64,000 nucleotides of DNA from Desulfovibrio sp. Fe33 (GTDB lineage: Bacteria; Desulfobacterota; Desulfovibrionia; Desulfovibrionales; Desulfovibrionaceae), in assembly GCF_028532725.1 (NCBI RefSeq), contig NZ_JAQKGU010000004.1, forward strand, positions 62,001-126,000. Reading direction: 5' to 3'. The translations under genes and the position numbers were made by a program. The notes beneath the pieces were generated by a model, which saw nothing but the letters and a program-made list of their open reading frames with translations, was not told where the DNA came from and searched no databases. The number at the start of each line of letters is the position of its first letter. The stretch's first letter is position 1. Shown here one piece after another: positions 41,598 through 54,541 of the stretch.

Positions 41598-42524
41598 ATG
41601 AAGAAAATACTCCTCGCCGTGGCCGTGGTTCTGGCCCTGGCCACCACCGTTCGCGCGGAAAATATCAAAATTCGTTTCGGCATCCTGCCGGTTATCGACA
41701 CGTTGCCGTTGCAGGTGGCCGACAGGGAAGGGCTGTTCTCCCGCCATGGGCTGGACGTGAGCCTGGTCCGCTTCATGTCCGCGCTGGAGCGCGACACGGC
41801 CATGCAGGCGGGGCAGATCGACGGCTATTTCGGTGATCTGGTCGCCACATATCTGCTTTTGGACCGGGGTGTGCCCATGCACATCGTCCTGACATCCTGG
41901 CGCACCACGCCGGGCTATCCCATGTTCGGCATCGCGCTGTCGCCCGCCGGGCGCGACCGGACTCTGGCCGAAATGAAGGGCCGCACCCTGACGTTGTCCA
42001 AATCCACGGTGATGGAGTTTCTGGCCGACAAGCTGGAGGATCGTTTCGGCGTGGGGCACGACTATTTCGAGCGGGTGGAAGTCAAGAAACTGCCCATCCG
42101 CCTCCAGATGCTCCTGACCGACCAGATGGACGCAGCACTGTTGCCCGAGCCGCTTCTCTCCCTGGCCCGACTCAAGGGCGGCAGCGTCCTGACCACTGCC
42201 GAGAATCTGGATTTGCCCCTGACCGTGCTTTGCCTGCACAAGCAATATTTCGACAACGGCGGGGACGCCTATGCCAAGTTCATGGCCGCCTACGGCGAGG
42301 CGGTCCGTCTCCTGGCCGAGAACCCGGAGAAGTACCGTCCGCTGATGGCCGAGACCTGCCGCATTCCCAAACCGCTGATTTCCCGGTTCCCGGTGTATCC
42401 GTTCCCCGCGCCCGCGCTGCCCGCGTCGTCGGAGCTGGCCGAGGTCCAGGATTGGATGGTGGCCCAGGGGTTGCTCAAGAAGCGCGTGCCCGACGCCGTG
42501 GCGCTGCCCCCGGAGATCAAGTAG
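41598..42524 (+). CDS. ABC-transporter substrate-binding protein (NMT1/SsuA-like)
   Basis: A 308-residue secreted binding protein with signal peptide (about 1-19, cleavage after VRA). The mature start is IKIRFGILPVIDTLPLQVA, then ADREGLFSRHGLDVSLVRF, the usual opening of the NMT1/SsuA/TauA family. It binds a small organic ligand (nitrate, sulfonate, taurine, thiamine precursor and aromatic carboxylates are known for relatives). The following two genes encode the matching ATPase and permease. The start ATG is at 41598 after AAGGGGAAGAGG. The ligand cannot be decided from this sequence. Confidence 0.9.
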   Translation: MKKILLAVAVVLALATTVRAENIKIRFGILPVIDTLPLQVADREGLFSRHGLDVSLVRFMSALERDTAMQAGQIDGYFGDLVATYLLLDRGVPMHIVLTSWRTTPGYPMFGIALSPAGRDRTLAEMKGRTLTLSKSTVMEFLADKLEDRFGVGHDYFERVEVKKLPIRLQMLLTDQMDAALLPEPLLSLARLKGGSVLTTAENLDLPLTVLCLHKQYFDNGGDAYAKFMAAYGEAVRLLAENPEKYRPLMAETCRIPKPLISRFPVYPFPAPALPASSELAEVQDWMVAQGLLKKRVPDAVALPPEIK

Positions 42525-42527
42525 CTC

Positions 42528-43262
42528 ATGCTGACTGCGGAGAATCTGGGCAAGTCCTATGACGGGAAGTCCGTCATTTCGGACGTGTCGTTCACCCTTT
42601 CGGAAGGGGAGACCCTGGCCGTTGTCGGTCCGTCCGGCTGCGGCAAGACGACTCTGCTTTATCTGTTGAGCGGGTTGTCTTCTCCGGACGTGGGACGGGC
42701 GCTTCTGGACGGCAGGCCCATAACCGGCCCGGCTTCCGACATCTCCATCATCCTTCAGGACTATGGCCTGCTCCCCTGGCGCACTGTCATCGACAACGTC
42801 GCCCTGGGGCTCAAGATTCAGGGCGTGGGCCGGAAGGAACGTATGGAGCTGGCGCGCGCCCAGCTTGCCGAAGTCGGCATCGTCGGGCGGGACGACGACT
42901 ACCCGGCCAACCTCTCGGGCGGCGAACAGCAGCGGGTGGCCATCGCCCGGGCCTTCGTCACCCGTCCCCGGCTGACCCTCCTGGACGAACCCTTTTCCTC
43001 TCTGGACGCCTTGACCCGCGAGCGTTTGCAGTTGGCTCTGCTCGACGCATGGCAGGCGCGCAGGGTGCCCTATGTGTTGGTCACGCATTCCCTGGAGGAG
43101 GCGGTCATGCTCGGGCAGCGGATCATGGTCATGTCCGCCCGTCCGGCCCGGCCCGTGGCCGTGTTCGACAATCCGGGCTTCGGCGACGCGCGCATCCGCG
43201 ACACCGAGGCGTGCTTCTCGCTGCTCAGGGAGCTGCGTCATACCGTGGAGGCCCAGTGGTGA
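42528..43262 (+). CDS. ABC-transporter ATPase (SsuB/TauB-like)
   Basis: A 244-residue ATPase with Walker [10 protein letters not shown] (about residues 36-44), Q-loop [13 protein letters not shown], signature LSGGEQQR, Walker [13 protein letters not shown] and switch His in VTHSLEEAV. The Q-loop followed by LLPW is characteristic of the nitrate/sulfonate/taurine importer ATPases. It starts three bases after the binding-protein stop, and its stop overlaps the permease start (GTGA). Confidence 0.94.
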   Translation: MLTAENLGKSYDGKSVISDVSFTLSEGETLAVVGPSGCGKTTLLYLLSGLSSPDVGRALLDGRPITGPASDISIILQDYGLLPWRTVIDNVALGLKIQGVGRKERMELARAQLAEVGIVGRDDDYPANLSGGEQQRVAIARAFVTRPRLTLLDEPFSSLDALTRERLQLALLDAWQARRVPYVLVTHSLEEAVMLGQRIMVMSARPARPVAVFDNPGFGDARIRDTEACFSLLRELRHTVEAQW

Positions 43263-44020
43263 AGCTGTTCACCGCCATGTTGCGCTACGGCCTCGTGATC
43301 CTGGTCCTGGGCGTCTTGTGGAAACTGGCGGCCCTGTCCCTGGGCGGAGTCGTCCTGCCGCATCCCGAGGACGCTTTGGCCGCTCTCGCCGAGGCCATGA
43401 CCACGCGAATTTTCTGGGAGCATTTCGGGGTCAGCCTGTACCGTTCGGTGACCGCCATGGCGCTGGCCTGGGTGATCGCCTTTCCCCTGGGGCTGGTTAT
43501 GGGCAGCGTCAGGCGGGTGGACAAGATCATGGCTCCTTTCGTTTTTTTGACCTATCCCGTGCCCAAGATCGTGCTTCTGCCCATCTTTCTGCTGTTGCTC
43601 GGGTTGGGCGACACTTCCAAGATCGCCATGATAGCCCTTATCCTCGGCTACCAGATCCTGGTCACAACCCGCGACGGGGTGCGCTCCATCCATCCCAAGT
43701 ATTTCGACTCGGTCCGCTCCCTGGGCGGCTCCAGGATGGACGTTCTGCTTGAGGTCCTGCTTCCGGCGGCCCTGCCGCATGGATTCACGGCCCTCCGGCT
43801 CGGCACCGGCGTGTCCGTGGCCGTGCTTTTTTTCGTGGAATCCTTTGCCACCACCAGGGGGCTGGGCTATATGATTATGGATGCCTGGGGGGCCATGGAT
43901 TATTTGACCATGTTCTCGGGTATCCTGGGAATGTCCATCATGGGCGCGGCCTTGTATGAGGTCGCCAACGTGCTGGAGCGCAAGGCGTGCAGGTGGATGT
44001 TCCTGCGCGCCAAGGATTGA
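43259..44020 (+). CDS. ABC-transporter permease (SsuC/TauC-like)
   Basis: A 253-residue inner-membrane permease with six hydrophobic segments. The EAA coupling loop is DSVRSLGGSRMDVLLEVLLPAALP split near residues 150-173, with FWEHFGVSLYRSVTAMALAW at the N-terminal domain start. The frame opens with two in-frame GTG codons (43256, 43259) overlapping the ATPase stop; either may be used. It completes a three-gene importer. Confidence 0.92.
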   Translation: MKLFTAMLRYGLVILVLGVLWKLAALSLGGVVLPHPEDALAALAEAMTTRIFWEHFGVSLYRSVTAMALAWVIAFPLGLVMGSVRRVDKIMAPFVFLTYPVPKIVLLPIFLLLLGLGDTSKIAMIALILGYQILVTTRDGVRSIHPKYFDSVRSLGGSRMDVLLEVLLPAALPHGFTALRLGTGVSVAVLFFVESFATTRGLGYMIMDAWGAMDYLTMFSGILGMSIMGAALYEVANVLERKACRWMFLRAKD

Positions 44021-44036
44021 TACGGAGGAAACCGTT

Positions 44037-45005
44037 CTGTCTTCAACCAAATTAGAATTCGACGACGGCCAGATGGCCAGTCAGCTTTTCGGTCCTCAGG
44101 GGCAGCACCTGAAATTGTTGGGCGAACGCCTCGGGGTGCGCATCGAAAGCCGGGGCAACACTCTCATCATCCAGACCGGGGAAGGGGAGGACGACAAGGG
44201 CGATCTGGCCGCCCAGGTCCTGACCCAGCTCTACGCCATGATTCGGCGCGGCAAGTCCGTGTACCCGCAGGAGGTGGATTTCGCCTGCCGTATCCTTGAG
44301 CGTCAGCCTTCGGCAGACGTGGGCGAGGTCTTCAAGGGCGACGTCTATGCAACTTCGGGAAAACGGACCGTGTCGCCCAAGTCTCTGAACCAGCGTGAAT
44401 ATCTCGACGCCATCCGCGATTCGGACATGACGTTCGGCATCGGCCCCGCAGGCACGGGCAAGACCTATCTGGCCGTGGCCATGGCCGTAGGGGCGCTGGT
44501 CCGCCGAGAGGTCAAGCGCATCGTCCTGACCCGGCCCGCGGTGGAGGCGGGGGAGAAACTTGGCTTTCTGCCCGGCGATCTGGCGGAGAAAATCAATCCG
44601 TACCTCCGCCCGCTGTATGACGCCCTGCACGACATGCTCGATTTCGCCAAGGTACAGGACTATCAGGAGTCCGGGGTGATTGAGGTGGCCCCGCTGGCCT
44701 TCATGCGCGGCCGTACCTTGAACGACTCCTTCATCATCTTGGACGAGGCCCAGAACACGACTCCCGAGCAGATGAAGATGTTTCTGACCCGGCTCGGCTT
44801 CGGCTCCAAGGCCGTCGTCACCGGCGACGTCACCCAGATCGACCTGCCGGTCCATTCCAAGTCCGGCCTGCTCCACGCACGGCGTATCCTGGAAGGGGTC
44901 GAGGGCGTGAAGTTCGTCGCCTTCGACGAGAAGGACGTCATCCGCCATCCCCTGGTGGGGCGCATAGTCAGGGCCTACGAGGTCCACGAAGGCAACGGGG
45001 AGTGA
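44037..45005 (+). CDS. phoH: PhoH-family ATPase (PhoH-like/YbeZ)
   Basis: A 322-residue PhoH protein if started at 44037. Residues LEFDDGQMASQLFGPQGQH are homologous to the usual PhoH N-terminus, so the first in-frame ATG (44073) is too late. A perfect GGAGG (44024-44028) lies eight bases before CTG at 44037, making a CTG start likely. Walker A is GPAGTGKT, and Walker B is in SFIILDEAQNTTPEQ. The protein has an N-terminal KH-like domain and is thought to act with YbeY in ribosome quality control; ybeY follows with a four-base overlap. Confidence 0.9.
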   Translation: MSSTKLEFDDGQMASQLFGPQGQHLKLLGERLGVRIESRGNTLIIQTGEGEDDKGDLAAQVLTQLYAMIRRGKSVYPQEVDFACRILERQPSADVGEVFKGDVYATSGKRTVSPKSLNQREYLDAIRDSDMTFGIGPAGTGKTYLAVAMAVGALVRREVKRIVLTRPAVEAGEKLGFLPGDLAEKINPYLRPLYDALHDMLDFAKVQDYQESGVIEVAPLAFMRGRTLNDSFIILDEAQNTTPEQMKMFLTRLGFGSKAVVTGDVTQIDLPVHSKSGLLHARRILEGVEGVKFVAFDEKDVIRHPLVGRIVRAYEVHEGNGE

Positions 45006-45511
45006 TCGTGAGCGGACCGGCGGATATCCTTTGCGAGACCCGGCTCGATCCGAGGTTCCCCCTTTCCCGGCGTGAACTGGGCGCGCTGGCCGGGACTTTG
45101 CTGGACGCCCTGGGGTTGACCGGCGGCACCTTCATTCTCAAGCTGGTGGACGACCGCGAGATCGCGCGGCTCAACCGGGAATTCCTGGGCTGCACCGGCC
45201 CGACCAACATCCTGAGCTTTCCGGCACATGATTTCGATGATGCCGAGGACACAGAGGATGCCGACGGCATGGACGAAGGGAAAGACGATTCCGACGGCGA
45301 GTACCTTGGCGAACTGGCCCTGTCCGTGGACGCGTTAGCCCGCGAGACCGACCTGTACGGCCAGGTTCCGCTGGAGCATCTGGCCAGGCTGCTTGGCCAC
45401 GGGATGCTTCACCTGGCGGGGTTCGATCACGGTGAAGTCATGTTCGACATGACCGATGCGGCCGTGGATCAGGTCCTCCTCGAATACGGGGACGCCGGGG
45501 AGGTCGGCTAG
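45002..45511 (+). CDS. ybeY: Endoribonuclease YbeY
   Basis: A 169-residue YbeY with zinc motif HGMLHLAGFDH (about residues 130-140) for 16S rRNA 3'-end maturation and ribosome quality control. The upstream part contains RLNREFLGCTGPTNILSFPA, as usual. Between SFPA and GELALSVDAL there is an unusual acidic insertion of about 22 residues, rich in Asp and Glu (DDAEDTEDADGMDE). GTG 45002 overlaps the phoH stop (GTGA). Confidence 0.94.
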   Translation: MIVSGPADILCETRLDPRFPLSRRELGALAGTLLDALGLTGGTFILKLVDDREIARLNREFLGCTGPTNILSFPAHDFDDAEDTEDADGMDEGKDDSDGEYLGELALSVDALARETDLYGQVPLEHLARLLGHGMLHLAGFDHGEVMFDMTDAAVDQVLLEYGDAGEVG

Positions 45512-45513
45512 CA

Positions 45514-47079
45514 ATGCGCGCTCTCCGGGGCAGGCAACTCTATCTGCTGGTTTTTTACGGCGTCATCTGCACGGTGGCGGCCATTGGCGGGTTGGCCTAC
45601 CTGGGCGTGCGGGAGATCCGGCGCGATGCGGCCGTGGTGGCCGTGGAGAATTCGGCGCGCGGCTTGTCCGGAGCTGTGACCGTGCTGCTCAATGCGGTGC
45701 GCAGCACCAATCAGGAGATCGGCGCGGGACTGCTCAAGAGCCTCAAGCCCGAAGCCCTGCGCAATGAGTTGGGCGCTGTCCTCAGGCAGCACGAGTCGCT
45801 GACCGCCATCATGGTCAGCGACGGGCAGGGGTTGCGCTATCTGCTTACCCGGCGGTACGGGGGCATGGTCGAGGCCGTGCCCGACGAGATGCACAGCGCC
45901 GTGACCTCCAAGCTTATCAAGAACGGCAAGCCGGACGATGCGCCGTTTTCGGACGGCGGACTCGATCTTTCCCAGGTGGATCAGGTCCTGGTCGAAGAGT
46001 TCAATCACTTGGAGCCCGGCCAGGTCAACTGGCGCAGCGCGGGCCGGTTCCATAACGTCAAGGCGGCCTGGCTCACGGCATCCACCCTGGTGTCGTCGGG
46101 CGACGGCGAGCGGCTCATGCTTTCCTTCGCCTTCCAGGCCGAGGCCATACTTTCCCATCTCAACGAGGCCGAGCACGGCGGAGCCGAACGGATTTTTCTC
46201 TACTGGGGCGACGGCCGGGCCATACCCGTCAGCGGCCTCGGCGCGGATGCGCCCGTGGGGGCCGTCGGGCAGGTGTTGACGGCGGAAGAGCTTACCGATC
46301 CAGTGGTCCGGCAGGCCGTGACCGGGCTGGCCGCCCGTTTCAAGGGCGATCAGGTCAAGCCGTTTCCTTTTATCGTGGACGGTGAAGTCTGGTGGACCTG
46401 GGCAAAACCGCTGTCCATCTTCGGCGACACCCTTTCCCTGGGGGTGGCCGTTCCCCGCAAGAACGTCCTCTCCACCCTGACCAGCGATTCTTTCCTTCAG
46501 GCCGGGGCGGTGGTCCTCATTCTTATCGCCTTCGGCGTGCTCTTTGTCCTGCACCGCAACAGGGCGCGGATCGAGGCCATGGGCATGAAGCGCGAGGCCG
46601 CTGTCTCGGGGACGGATGTGCAGGCGCTCATCCGCTCGGGCGAGGGCGGCAGGCTCGAATTCAAGCAGACTTTGCGTTTCAATCTCAAATCCGGCAAGAA
46701 CGGCAAGGAGATCGAACACGCCAGCCTTAAAACCGTGTCCGCCTTTCTCAATACCGAGGGCGGCACCCTGCTTGTGGGCGTGGCCGACGACGGCTCCGTG
46801 ACCGGCTTCGACGAGGACGGGTTCGACAGCGACGACAAGGCGCTTCTGCACTTCAACAACCTTGTGGACCGGCACATCGGAGCGGAATTCTCGCGTTACA
46901 TGGACAGCCGGATCATCAAGGTGGAGGGAAAACGGGTGCTGCGCGTGCATTGCGTCCCGGCTTCGGCCCCGGTTATCCTCGACGCGTCCAAGGGCGAGGA
47001 GTTTTACGTTCGCAGCGGACCGGCCAGCAGGTCCCTGACTCTCAAGCAGTTTTACGATTGGCTCAAGAAGCACTCCTGA
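45514..47079 (+). CDS. Membrane sensor protein with C-terminal AlbA_2 domain
   Basis: A 521-residue protein with one N-terminal TM helix (about 9-31), a periplasmic region of about 295 residues, a second TM helix (about 328-347), and a cytoplasmic AlbA_2 (Schlafen-AlbA-type) domain (about 371-495). The AlbA_2 signature is complete: ESGEGGRLEFKQT-like GEGGRLEFKQTLRFN, then KTVSAFLNTEGGTLLVGVADDG and GFDEDGFD. This layout resembles sensor kinases with the catalytic part replaced. AlbA_2 domains occur in putative regulators and some antiviral proteins, and their activity is not settled. It starts three bases after ybeY and is probably cotranscribed. Its role is unknown. Confidence 0.85.
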   Translation: MRALRGRQLYLLVFYGVICTVAAIGGLAYLGVREIRRDAAVVAVENSARGLSGAVTVLLNAVRSTNQEIGAGLLKSLKPEALRNELGAVLRQHESLTAIMVSDGQGLRYLLTRRYGGMVEAVPDEMHSAVTSKLIKNGKPDDAPFSDGGLDLSQVDQVLVEEFNHLEPGQVNWRSAGRFHNVKAAWLTASTLVSSGDGERLMLSFAFQAEAILSHLNEAEHGGAERIFLYWGDGRAIPVSGLGADAPVGAVGQVLTAEELTDPVVRQAVTGLAARFKGDQVKPFPFIVDGEVWWTWAKPLSIFGDTLSLGVAVPRKNVLSTLTSDSFLQAGAVVLILIAFGVLFVLHRNRARIEAMGMKREAAVSGTDVQALIRSGEGGRLEFKQTLRFNLKSGKNGKEIEHASLKTVSAFLNTEGGTLLVGVADDGSVTGFDEDGFDSDDKALLHFNNLVDRHIGAEFSRYMDSRIIKVEGKRVLRVHCVPASAPVILDASKGEEFYVRSGPASRSLTLKQFYDWLKKHS

Positions 47080-47209
47080 ACCGCGCGCCCCGGCCCGCCT
47101 TGGTTCCGCCGGTTTTCGGCCGGCCAAATTCCTTTACATTCAAATTAATCTGGGCCAAAATCCATCTCTTTCCTGATATCACGGCAATAGATGATGGAGT
47201 AACCGTACG

Positions 47210-48109
47210 ATGCCCAAACATTTTTTGACCATTCTGGACATGCCCAGGGACGAGGCGAAGCAGGTCATTCTGCGCGCCAAGGAAATGAAGGACAATAAAG
47301 TCCGCACCGATCTTCTGGACGGCAAAACCCTGCTGCTGATTTTCGAGAAGGCGTCCACCCGGACCCGCGTGTCCTTTGAAGTCGGCGTGCGCCAGTTGGG
47401 CGGGGACCCGGTGTTCATCACCGCCCGCGACTCCCAGCTCGGCCGCAGCGAACCGCTCAAGGACACTGCCCGCGTCCTCTCCCGATACGCCGACGGGCTC
47501 ATCGTGCGAACCTTTGGCCAGGAGAAATTGGAAACCCTGGTCGACTTCGGCGATATCCCGGTGGTCAACGCCCTGACCGACGAATACCACCCGTGCCAGG
47601 TCATGGCCGATGTGCTGACCATGTACGAGCGCACCCCCGATCTGGAAAAGGTCAAGGTGGCCTGGGTGGGAGACGGCAACAACATGGCCCATTCCTTCAT
47701 CAACGGCGCGGCCGCCTTCGGATACGAACTGCGCCTCGCCTGCCCCGAAGGGTACACCCCCGACATGGCCATCATGGACAAGGCGGTGAACATGGGCGCC
47801 AAGATCACCCTGACCAGCAATCCCAAGGAAGCCGTGGCCGGGGCGGACTACGTCAACACCGACGTGTGGGCGTCCATGGGCCAGGAAGAGGAGCAGAAGA
47901 AACGCGAGGCCGCGTTCGTCGGGTTCATGGTGGACGAGGCCCTCATGGGCCGGGCCGCATCCGGCGCCTGTTTCATGCACTGCCTGCCCGTCCATCGCGG
48001 CGAGGAAGTTTCCGAGGCCGTGTTCGAATCCCCGGCCTCCATCGTCTGGGACCAGGCCGAGAACCGGCTTCATGCGCAAAAGGCGATCCTTGAGTGGGTC
48101 TTTAAATAA
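47210..48109 (+). CDS. argF: Ornithine carbamoyltransferase
   Basis: A 299-residue enzyme making citrulline from ornithine and carbamoyl phosphate. The carbamoyl-phosphate loop is [15 protein letters not shown] (about 46-60), and the ornithine motif is in [11 protein letters not shown] near residue 260. Start ATG 47210 has an upstream GATGGAG RBS-like stretch. Followed closely by argG and argH: an arginine biosynthesis operon. Confidence 0.96.
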   Translation: MPKHFLTILDMPRDEAKQVILRAKEMKDNKVRTDLLDGKTLLLIFEKASTRTRVSFEVGVRQLGGDPVFITARDSQLGRSEPLKDTARVLSRYADGLIVRTFGQEKLETLVDFGDIPVVNALTDEYHPCQVMADVLTMYERTPDLEKVKVAWVGDGNNMAHSFINGAAAFGYELRLACPEGYTPDMAIMDKAVNMGAKITLTSNPKEAVAGADYVNTDVWASMGQEEEQKKREAAFVGFMVDEALMGRAASGACFMHCLPVHRGEEVSEAVFESPASIVWDQAENRLHAQKAILEWVFK

Positions 48110-48134
48110 TTCGACAAGCAACGAGGACTATTCA

Positions 48135-49367
<1,233 letters not shown>

Positions 49368-49370
49368 GTT

Positions 49371-50756
49371 ATGGCAGACAAGAAGATGTGGGGCGGCCGG
49401 TTCGCCGAGGCGACGGCCGCGTCCATGGAGGCGTTTTCCGAATCCGTGTCCTTTGACCGGCTTCTCTACGCCGAGGATATACGCGGTTCCCAGGCCCATG
49501 CCCGCATGTTGGCGAAGCAGGGCTTTCTGACCGCGGATGAGGCCCGGACCATCTGCGACGGCCTGGACAAGGTCAAGGCGGAAATCGAGTCCGGCGAGTT
49601 CGTCTGGAAGGCCGAGATGGAAGACGTGCACATGAACGTCGAGTCCCGGCTGACCGAGATCATCGGACCCCTGGGCGGCAAGCTGCACACCGCGCGCAGC
49701 CGCAACGACCAGGTGGCCCTGGATTTCCGCCTGTACGTTGCGACCCGGCTGGCCGCATGGCAGGAGGCTTTGTCCGAACTCATCAAGGTCTACGTGGACC
49801 GCGCCGAGGAGCACCGGGACACCATGCTGCCCGGCTGCACCCACTTCCAGCCCGCCCAGCCTGTGACTCTCGGTCACCATCTGCTGGCCTACTGCCAGAT
49901 GTTCAAGCGTGATTACGAGCGCGTGTCCGACGCCCTGAAAAGGGTCCGGGTCATGCCGCTCGGCGCGGCCGCCCTGGCGGGAACCACCCACCCGGTGGCC
50001 CCGAAACTCGTGGCCGACGATCTCGGCCTTGAGGCGACCTTCGCCAACTCCATGGATGCCGTGTCCGACCGTGATTTCGTGCTGGAGGCCGTGTTCGCGG
50101 GTTCCCTGGTGATGACGCACCTGTCGCGCATGTGCGAGGAGTTCATCATCTGGGCGAATCCGAACTTCGGTTATGTGAAGCTGCCCGACCAGTATTCCAC
50201 GGGTTCGAGCATCATGCCGCAGAAGAAGAATCCCGACGCCTGCGAGATCATGCGCGGCAAGACCGGCAGGGTGGTCGGCTCCCTCATGGGGCTGCTCGTC
50301 CTCATGAAGGGACTGCCCATGACCTACAACCGGGACCTCCAGGAGGACAAGGAGCCGTTCTTCGACGCTGACCATACGGTCGTCGCGTCCCTCGGCATCA
50401 TGGCCGACATGCTCCGGCTCATGGAGTTCGTGCCGGGCAAGATGGCCGAAACCGTCAAGCGCGGTTTCCTCAACGCCACGGAACTGGCCGACTACCTGGC
50501 GGCCAAGGGCGTGCCTTTCCGGGAAGCGCACCATATCACTGGCGCGGCCGTGGCCTACGCCGAGGGCAAGGGCGTTGGGCTCGAGGAGCTTGAGCTCTCG
50601 GAATTGAAGCGGTTTTCCGGAGAAATCGGTGAGGACGTCTACGGAGTGCTTGATTACGAAGCGGCCATTAAACGGCGAATCACCCCGGGCGGCACAGGCC
50701 CGGCATCCGTGGCCGCACAGATCAAGGCATTGCGGGAGTGGCTGGGTTCCCTGTAG
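49371..50756 (+). CDS. argH: Argininosuccinate lyase
   Basis: A 461-residue lyase splitting argininosuccinate to arginine and fumarate. The catalytic signature [15 protein letters not shown] is near residue 278; [18 protein letters not shown] and [12 protein letters not shown] are further conserved regions. It begins three bases after argG. A weak T-rich stretch follows it. Confidence 0.97.
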   Translation: MADKKMWGGRFAEATAASMEAFSESVSFDRLLYAEDIRGSQAHARMLAKQGFLTADEARTICDGLDKVKAEIESGEFVWKAEMEDVHMNVESRLTEIIGPLGGKLHTARSRNDQVALDFRLYVATRLAAWQEALSELIKVYVDRAEEHRDTMLPGCTHFQPAQPVTLGHHLLAYCQMFKRDYERVSDALKRVRVMPLGAAALAGTTHPVAPKLVADDLGLEATFANSMDAVSDRDFVLEAVFAGSLVMTHLSRMCEEFIIWANPNFGYVKLPDQYSTGSSIMPQKKNPDACEIMRGKTGRVVGSLMGLLVLMKGLPMTYNRDLQEDKEPFFDADHTVVASLGIMADMLRLMEFVPGKMAETVKRGFLNATELADYLAAKGVPFREAHHITGAAVAYAEGKGVGLEELELSELKRFSGEIGEDVYGVLDYEAAIKRRITPGGTGPASVAAQIKALREWLGSL

Positions 50757-50898
50757 GGGATATCCGTAATCCGAGTTTTTTTGCCGATCCTCTTGATTTT
50801 TGAAACGACGGCATTACTCTAGATACCTGAAATCGCAGTAACGCGGTTTCAAGTGGGCCCCCCGGGCCTTTCCTTAGACCATTACGGAGGACTCTCCT

Positions 50899-52923
<2,025 letters not shown>

Positions 52924-52938
52924 TCAACAAGCGCGCAA

Positions 52939-53781
52939 ATGATGAACGATACCACATGGACAGTTAAGGGGGGCAAGGTCTTGGGACCTGCCCCCTTCTT
53001 TATTGCCGGGATCGTCAATGTGACCCCGGATTCCTTCTATGACGGCGGGACGCATCCCGACACCGAGTCGGGCGTGGCGCATGGACTTGAGCTCGCCCGG
53101 CAGGGCGCGCATATCCTGGATGTGGGGGGAGAGTCCACCCGGCCGTACAGCGACGCGGTCGACGAGGCCGAGGAGCTTCGCCGGGTCCTGCCCGTGGTCG
53201 AGGGGCTTGTCAAAGCCCGGACGGGTTCGGTCATATCCGTGGACACATACAAGGCGAAGGTGGCCGCCCGCTGCCTGGAGGCCGGGGCGGACATCATCAA
53301 TGATGTGTCCGGCTTCTCTTTCGAGCCAGAATTGCTCGACGTGCTCGTCGAATACAAGCCCGGCTATGTGCTCATGCACTCCCTGGGCCGCCCCGAGGAT
53401 ATGCAGGACGAGCCCCGTTATGAAGACGTCGTTTCCGATATCATGGCCTTTTTCGAGGAGCGTCTGACTGTTCTGGAGAACGCAGGCCTGCCCCTTGATC
53501 GGGTAGTCCTTGACCCCGGCATCGGTTTCGGCAAAAAGCTTGAGCACAATTTGACCATCCTGCGGGAAATCGAGCGTTTCAATGAACTGGGCCTGCCGCT
53601 TTACATGGGGCTGTCCAACAAGTCCCTGTGGCAGGGGCTTCTCGGGCTCGAGGTCGGACAGCGGCGGAACGCCACCCAGGCGGCCACCGCGCTGCTGGCG
53701 GCGAAGGGCGTGCCCATTCACCGCGTGCATGAAGTGGAATTGACTCGACAAACGTTGACCATAGCTCGTGAATTGGCGTAG
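52939..53781 (+). CDS. folP: Dihydropteroate synthase
   Basis: A 280-residue folate enzyme condensing pABA with hydroxymethyl-dihydropterin pyrophosphate. Conserved segments are GIVNVTPDSFYDGG (pterin loop), DVGGESTRP (phosphate loop), DPGIGFGKKLEHN and NKSLWQGLLG. It lies 15 bases after ftsH and 9 before cdaA, within a compact plus-strand run. Confidence 0.96.
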   Translation: MMNDTTWTVKGGKVLGPAPFFIAGIVNVTPDSFYDGGTHPDTESGVAHGLELARQGAHILDVGGESTRPYSDAVDEAEELRRVLPVVEGLVKARTGSVISVDTYKAKVAARCLEAGADIINDVSGFSFEPELLDVLVEYKPGYVLMHSLGRPEDMQDEPRYEDVVSDIMAFFEERLTVLENAGLPLDRVVLDPGIGFGKKLEHNLTILREIERFNELGLPLYMGLSNKSLWQGLLGLEVGQRRNATQAATALLAAKGVPIHRVHEVELTRQTLTIARELA

Positions 53782-53790
53782 TTAAACAGC

Positions 53791-54540
53791 ATGTTTGAGC
53801 TTTTCGGCATTCAAGTTACCTGGAGGGTACTGGTCGACATCGGACTGGTGGCCTTCATCTATTACAATATCATCGTGCTTGTCCGGGGGACCCGGGCGGC
53901 CGCCGTGCTCTATGGCCTGGTGGTCGTGCTCGTGGTCTACTACATCGCCGAGAAGTTCAATCTTTATACCTTGAACGCACTGCTCGGCGAGTTCCTGACA
54001 TCACTGTTCCTGGTGGTGGTCATCCTGTTCAAGACCGATATCCGGAAGGCCCTCGCCTCGGTGGGCACCAAGCGGTTCTGGACCAAGTCCAACGTGCGCG
54101 ACGACACCCTGGACCAGTTGACCCAGGCGGTAATGAGCATGTCCCGCTCTTCCACCGGGGCGATCATCGTCATCGAGAAGAACATGCCGCTCGGTGATAT
54201 CATCGAGCGCGGCGTGGAGCTGGACGCCAAGGTCAACAAGGAACTCATCAAGACCATCTTCTTTACGGATACGCCTCTGCACGACGGGGCGATTATCGTT
54301 CGCCGCGACCGCATTGTGGCCGCGGCCTGTATCCTGCCCCTGTCCAACAAGCTGCGCGGCCAACCCATGTACGGCACCCGGCACCGGGCCGCCCTTGGCA
54401 TTTCCGAGGGGTCGGACGCCATCACCATCGTTGTTTCCGAGGAACGGGGCGAAGTCTCAGTGGCCATGAACGGCCGCCTGACGACCAGTCTGGACGAGAC
54501 GCGGTTGCGCCGCGTGCTCAAGAACGCTTTGGGGCGCTGA
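53791..54540 (+). CDS. cdaA: Diadenylate cyclase CdaA
   Basis: A 249-residue membrane c-di-AMP synthase. Three N-terminal hydrophobic segments (about 8-30, 33-50, 62-80) are followed by a DAC (DisA_N-type) domain. Catalytic motifs are LHDGAIIV (about residue 167) and GTRHRAALGISE (about residues 193-204). It is followed by ybbR (CdaR) and glmM, the usual cdaA-cdaR-glmM cassette linking c-di-AMP to cell-wall precursor synthesis. No c-di-AMP phosphodiesterase (GdpP/DhhP) is in the window. Confidence 0.95.
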   Translation: MFELFGIQVTWRVLVDIGLVAFIYYNIIVLVRGTRAAAVLYGLVVVLVVYYIAEKFNLYTLNALLGEFLTSLFLVVVILFKTDIRKALASVGTKRFWTKSNVRDDTLDQLTQAVMSMSRSSTGAIIVIEKNMPLGDIIERGVELDAKVNKELIKTIFFTDTPLHDGAIIVRRDRIVAAACILPLSNKLRGQPMYGTRHRAALGISEGSDAITIVVSEERGEVSVAMNGRLTTSLDETRLRRVLKNALGR

Positions 54541-54541
54541 C

